A stretch of 8,833 bases of DNA from SAR92 clade bacterium (GTDB lineage: Bacteria; Pseudomonadota; Gammaproteobacteria; Pseudomonadales; Porticoccaceae), in assembly GCA_018607545.1 (NCBI GenBank), contig JABBBF010000097.1, positions 1 through 8,833 on the forward strand, read 5' to 3'. Positions 6,065 through 8,833 of the stretch are shown here, in pieces. Numbering within the stretch: position 1 is the stretch's first letter; each line of letters opens with the position of its first letter. Position numbers and translations under genes: made by a program. The notes beneath the pieces were generated by a model that was given only the letters and a program-made list of their open reading frames with translations, had not been told where the DNA came from and ran no database searches.

Positions 6065-6808
6065 TTACGCCATGTACATACCACCATTTACATGGATTGT
6101 TTCACCCGTTATGTAAGCCGCACCCTCTCCAGCGAGGAAACAAACCACTGAAGCGATCTCCTCGGGAGCACCCAGCCTAGCCAGAGGAACCTGTGTCAAG
6201 AGGGCTTCTTTATTGGCCTCAGGAAGGTCTTTGGTCATATCAGTATTAATAAACCCGGGAGCAACCGTGTTCACTGTAATATTTCTTGAACCCAGTTCTT
6301 TTGCCAGCGCCCGCGCAAAGCCACCGACACCGGCTTTAGAGGCTGAATAGTTGCTCTGCCCAGCATTACCCATAGCACCAACCACTGAACTGATATTAAT
6401 AATTCTGCCCCAGCGCGCCTTGGTCATTGGACGCACACAGGCTTTAGCCAGACGGAATACAGAGGTCAAATTGGTCTCCATAACATCTATCCACTCGTCA
6501 TCCTTCATGCGCATAAGGATATTGTCTTTGGTAATACCGGCATTGTTGACCAGAATAGTCGGAGCAGCAAACTGATCAGAAATAGCCTGGATAACCTCAT
6601 TCACTGAATCAATGCTGGTCACATCAAGCACCATGCCTACACCAGCAATATTGTTATCTTTAAAACGCTGTGTGATCTTGGCCGCACCCGCTTCACTGGT
6701 AGCGGTACCCACAACCGTTGCACCGGCTTCACCCAGACCAGCGGCAATCGCCGCACCAATACCGCGAGTTGCACCGGTGACCAGAGCTACTTTTTCATTG
6801 AGACTCAT
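6065..6808 (-). CDS. fabG: 3-oxoacyl-ACP reductase
   Basis: This 247-residue short-chain dehydrogenase reduces 3-oxoacyl-ACP to (R)-3-hydroxyacyl-ACP with NADPH in each elongation cycle. The Rossmann loop TGATRGIG (11-18), LDV (61-63) and NNAG (88-91) bind the cofactor. The catalytic tetrad is Asn113, Ser141, Tyr154 and Lys158 (E. coli Asn110, Ser138, Tyr151, Lys155), within NISSVVGAMGNAGQSNYSASKAG-type sequence, and the C-terminus HVNGGMYMA matches FabG closely. The ATG at 6808 is preceded by AGGA at about 8 nt. It lies 40 bp after fabD with no terminator between, so the two are probably co-transcribed. Many SDR paralogues exist, but the fabD-fabG-acpP context settles the assignment. Confidence 0.98.
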   Translation of the reverse strand: MSLNEKVALVTGATRGIGAAIAAGLGEAGATVVGTATSEAGAAKITQRFKDNNIAGVGMVLDVTSIDSVNEVIQAISDQFAAPTILVNNAGITKDNILMRMKDDEWIDVMETNLTSVFRLAKACVRPMTKARWGRIINISSVVGAMGNAGQSNYSASKAGVGGFARALAKELGSRNITVNTVAPGFINTDMTKDLPEANKEALLTQVPLARLGAPEEIASVVCFLAGEGAAYITGETIHVNGGMYMA

Positions 6809-6848
6809 TTGATATTCCTATAATTATTTGCTGTATGAAGGCTGTAAT

Positions 6849-7784
6849 TTAAACTGATGTCAGCGCATTCTCGAGGCTGGCAACGTCATCGGTAGCCAGT
6901 GATGTCAGGCTGCGATCAATACGCTTGGAGAGTCCGTTGAGAACACGCCCGGGGCCACACTCAATCAATATTTCTGCGCCACGACTGGAGAGACCGTTAA
7001 CACAGTCAACCCAAAGGACCGGCTTATAAATCTGTTCCAGCATCAGTGACTTGATTCGCTCTGGATCGTCCTCAGTCTTAGCGTGAACATTGTGCAGCAC
7101 GGGAATTTGCGGAGCGGAAAAACTCTTTTGCTGAACCAGACCTGAAAGATTGTCAGCAGCAGGACGCATCAATGAAGTGTGGAATGGTGCGCTGACGGGC
7201 AGTTCAACCGCACGCTTGGCGCCGGCCTTTTTGCAGATATCTACAGCGCGGGCAACAGCTGCCGCATCACCGGCGATAACCACCTGACCAGGTGCATTAA
7301 AGTTTACCGCTGCAGCAATTTGATCCTGAGCAGCTTCAGCGCAGGCATCGATTACAATTTGATCGTCGATTCCCATAATTGCCGCCATAGCGCCGATACC
7401 AACAGGCACCGCCTGCTGCATAAAGGCGCCGCGAGCACGAACAATTTCCACCGCATCTGCAAACGTGACTACACCTGAACAGACCAGGGCTGACCACTCA
7501 CCGAGACTGTGCCCAGCCATTGCCGCTGGCTGAGGACCGCCCTGCTGCTGCCAGAGACGCCAGATAGCCACACTTGCGGTCAACAGCAAAGGCTGGGTGC
7601 GCTCGGTGAGGTTAATATCTTCCTGCTCGCCTTCCTGAATAAGTTTCCAGGCATCGTAGCCGAGCACATCAGAGGCCTCTTTAAAGGTCTCTTCAACAAG
7701 CGGGTTTGCAGCGGCAAGCTCTGCGAGCATACCAATTTTCTGCGACCCCTGACCGGGGAAAACAAAAGCTAAATTACTATTCAT
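6849..7784 (-). CDS. fabD: Malonyl-CoA:ACP transacylase
   Basis: This 311-residue enzyme moves malonyl from CoA to ACP, supplying every elongation step. The nucleophile elbow GHSLGEWSAL places Ser93 as the active serine (E. coli Ser92); Gln12 in PGQGSQ, Arg118 (VRARG) and His202 (APFH) complete the catalytic and malonate-binding set, each one position later than in E. coli. The length is normal. A Trp follows GHSLGE where E. coli has Tyr. The ATG at 7784 is 7 bp after the plsX stop, and its ribosome site GAGGA (7788-7792) overlaps the plsX TAG, so the two genes are probably translationally coupled. fabH, which lies between plsX and fabD in enterobacteria, is absent, as in pseudomonads. Confidence 0.98.
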   Translation of the reverse strand: MNSNLAFVFPGQGSQKIGMLAELAAANPLVEETFKEASDVLGYDAWKLIQEGEQEDINLTERTQPLLLTASVAIWRLWQQQGGPQPAAMAGHSLGEWSALVCSGVVTFADAVEIVRARGAFMQQAVPVGIGAMAAIMGIDDQIVIDACAEAAQDQIAAAVNFNAPGQVVIAGDAAAVARAVDICKKAGAKRAVELPVSAPFHTSLMRPAADNLSGLVQQKSFSAPQIPVLHNVHAKTEDDPERIKSLMLEQIYKPVLWVDCVNGLSSRGAEILIECGPGRVLNGLSKRIDRSLTSLATDDVASLENALTSV

Positions 7785-7791
7785 AGTTCCT

Positions 7792-8833
7792 CTATATAAT
7801 CTTCTCTACGTTTAACTGCTTGTCAATTTTCTGCTTAAGTATAGGTGACAAAACCTCGGGCAAGTTATGTTCGGCTGCATCTATGGCAACATCCAGGGCG
7901 TGAACAAAGGCCGACTCAGTTGCCCGACCATGACTTTTAACCACCACCGCATTTAAACCGAGAAAAAAAGCGCCATTATAAATAGCCGGATCAAGCTGAG
8001 CCTTGAGCTTTAGCAATGGCTTTCTCAGTAGTAGAAGTGCCAGCTTGGCCAACCAGCTATTGCCGACAGCAGCTCGGAATAGCGCTGTGACCATAGCAAT
8101 TAATCCCTCGCTGGTTTTCAGCGTGACATTGCCGGTAAAGCCGTCGCAGACGACGACATCAGTGCCGCCTGCAAAAATGCCGTTGCCCTCGATATAGCCG
8201 CAGTAATTAATCAGCGGCTCATTCTCCAGTAGAGCGGCTGCATCCTGAATATAGGCATGACCTTTATTATCCTCTTCACCGACATTTAATAAGCGCACTA
8301 CTGGTGCATCAGTACCATCAAGCTCAGCAGCCATCATCGAGCCCAACAGTGCAAACTGATAGAGCTGTTCGGCGGAACAATCGAGATTAGCACCCAGATC
8401 AAGCACATAGCTGCGACCGATGGAGGTCGGAATTGCCGTGCAGATTGCTGGGCGGGATATACCTGGCAGTGATTTAACATAGTAGAGCCCCAGGGCCATT
8501 ATCGCGCCAGTATTGCCGGCACTGACAAAGGCATCGGCTTCGCTGTTGGCCAGCGCCTGGAGCGCCAGACCCATAGAGGAATCACGTTTGTTGCGGATAA
8601 CGGCGGAGGGTTTATCGGTGTCGGTAACGCTATAGTCGCTGTGGCGAACTTCGATACGAGACAGAATGCTCCTGTCCTGACAGTTCTTTAACTGGGTCGC
8701 CAGCTCGTCTCGGTCGCCAAACAGCAGTGCGTTAACATTACTGTGGTGACTTAGAGATTCAAGCAGCGCAGATACTGTAACGCGAGGACCGTGGTCCCCG
8801 CCCATAGCATCGACGGCAATTCGGAGTGAATTT
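7792..8833 (-). CDS. plsX: Phosphate acyltransferase PlsX (5' end cut)
   Basis: PlsX makes acyl-phosphate from acyl-ACP and phosphate, feeding PlsY in phosphatidic acid synthesis; it is a peripheral membrane protein. The frame stays open to the right edge, and nine residues (NSLRIAVDA) precede the conserved MGGDHGPRV, so the true start is outside or just beyond the window and the Met at 8805 is internal. Recognisable blocks are GNTGAIMALGLYYVKSLPGI, PAICTAIPT, DLGANLDC, NVGEEDNKGH, and DVVVCDGFTGNVTLKTSEG, followed by the hydrophobic helical region LAKLALLLLRKPLLKLK associated with membrane contact. Some 346 residues are visible, close to full family length. It is followed by fabD with only 7 bp between, and is probably preceded by rpmF beyond the edge, by analogy with the standard cluster. 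Confidence 0.97.
   Translation of the reverse strand, partial: NSLRIAVDAMGGDHGPRVTVSALLESLSHHSNVNALLFGDRDELATQLKNCQDRSILSRIEVRHSDYSVTDTDKPSAVIRNKRDSSMGLALQALANSEADAFVSAGNTGAIMALGLYYVKSLPGISRPAICTAIPTSIGRSYVLDLGANLDCSAEQLYQFALLGSMMAAELDGTDAPVVRLLNVGEEDNKGHAYIQDAAALLENEPLINYCGYIEGNGIFAGGTDVVVCDGFTGNVTLKTSEGLIAMVTALFRAAVGNSWLAKLALLLLRKPLLKLKAQLDPAIYNGAFFLGLNAVVVKSHGRATESAFVHALDVAIDAAEHNLPEVLSPILKQKIDKQLNVEKII

Noticed and set aside
5856..6116. Plus-strand open frame of 86 codons across the fabG-acpP gap
   Set aside because: It overlaps both conserved gene ends and the predicted acpP promoter; the translated product resembles nothing and lacks a ribosome site.
7179..7478. Plus-strand open frame of 99 codons antisense to fabD
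   Set aside because: Shadow of the conserved fabD coding region with no supporting signals.

Overview
The window is a compact, entirely minus-strand housekeeping cluster from a bacterium, almost certainly a gammaproteobacterium. Read in the direction of transcription (right to left) the order is plsX (5' end cut by the window edge), fabD, fabG, acpP, pabC, mltG, tmk, holB, pilZ, tatD, a YcbL/glyoxalase II-like metallo-beta-lactamase-fold hydrolase, and the first codons of a further gene that may be a dimeric dUTP diphosphatase. The order tmk-holB-pilZ-tatD, and the lack of fabH between plsX and fabD, resemble pseudomonads and marine relatives (Cellvibrionales, SAR92-like) rather than enterobacteria. 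GC content looks close to 50% by eye. The genus cannot be named from this window.

Right part (about 5667-8833): fatty acid and phospholipid synthesis. PlsX converts acyl-ACP to acyl-phosphate, FabD charges ACP with malonate, FabG performs the first reduction of elongation, and AcpP is the carrier. plsX and fabD are 7 bp apart and fabD and fabG 40 bp apart. acpP has its own leader of 164 bp holding a weak AT-rich hairpin with a T-tract just after fabG, then a convincing sigma70-type promoter (TTAGCA-17-TAGAAT). A strong intrinsic terminator lies directly after acpP. acpP therefore looks like a separately controlled unit.

Middle and left part (about 105-5568): pabC (folate precursor synthesis), mltG (septal or lateral-wall peptidoglycan lytic transglycosylase), tmk (dTMP kinase), holB (clamp loader delta prime), pilZ (type IV pilus factor), tatD (metal-dependent nuclease) and the MBL-fold hydrolase. 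Gaps are small or negative: pabC/mltG overlap by 7 bp, tmk/holB by 1 bp (TAGTG), and tatD and the hydrolase are 2 bp apart. This suggests a long co-transcribed unit.

The main departure from the textbook cluster is that fabF, which normally sits between acpP and pabC, is absent. The 98 bp there hold only the acpP terminator and the pabC leader. No mobile element, tRNA, rRNA, CRISPR array or large repeat was seen. No gene-free stretch exceeds 164 bp. I found no undescribed system; the window is mostly well-known core genes with a few points on architecture and start sites.
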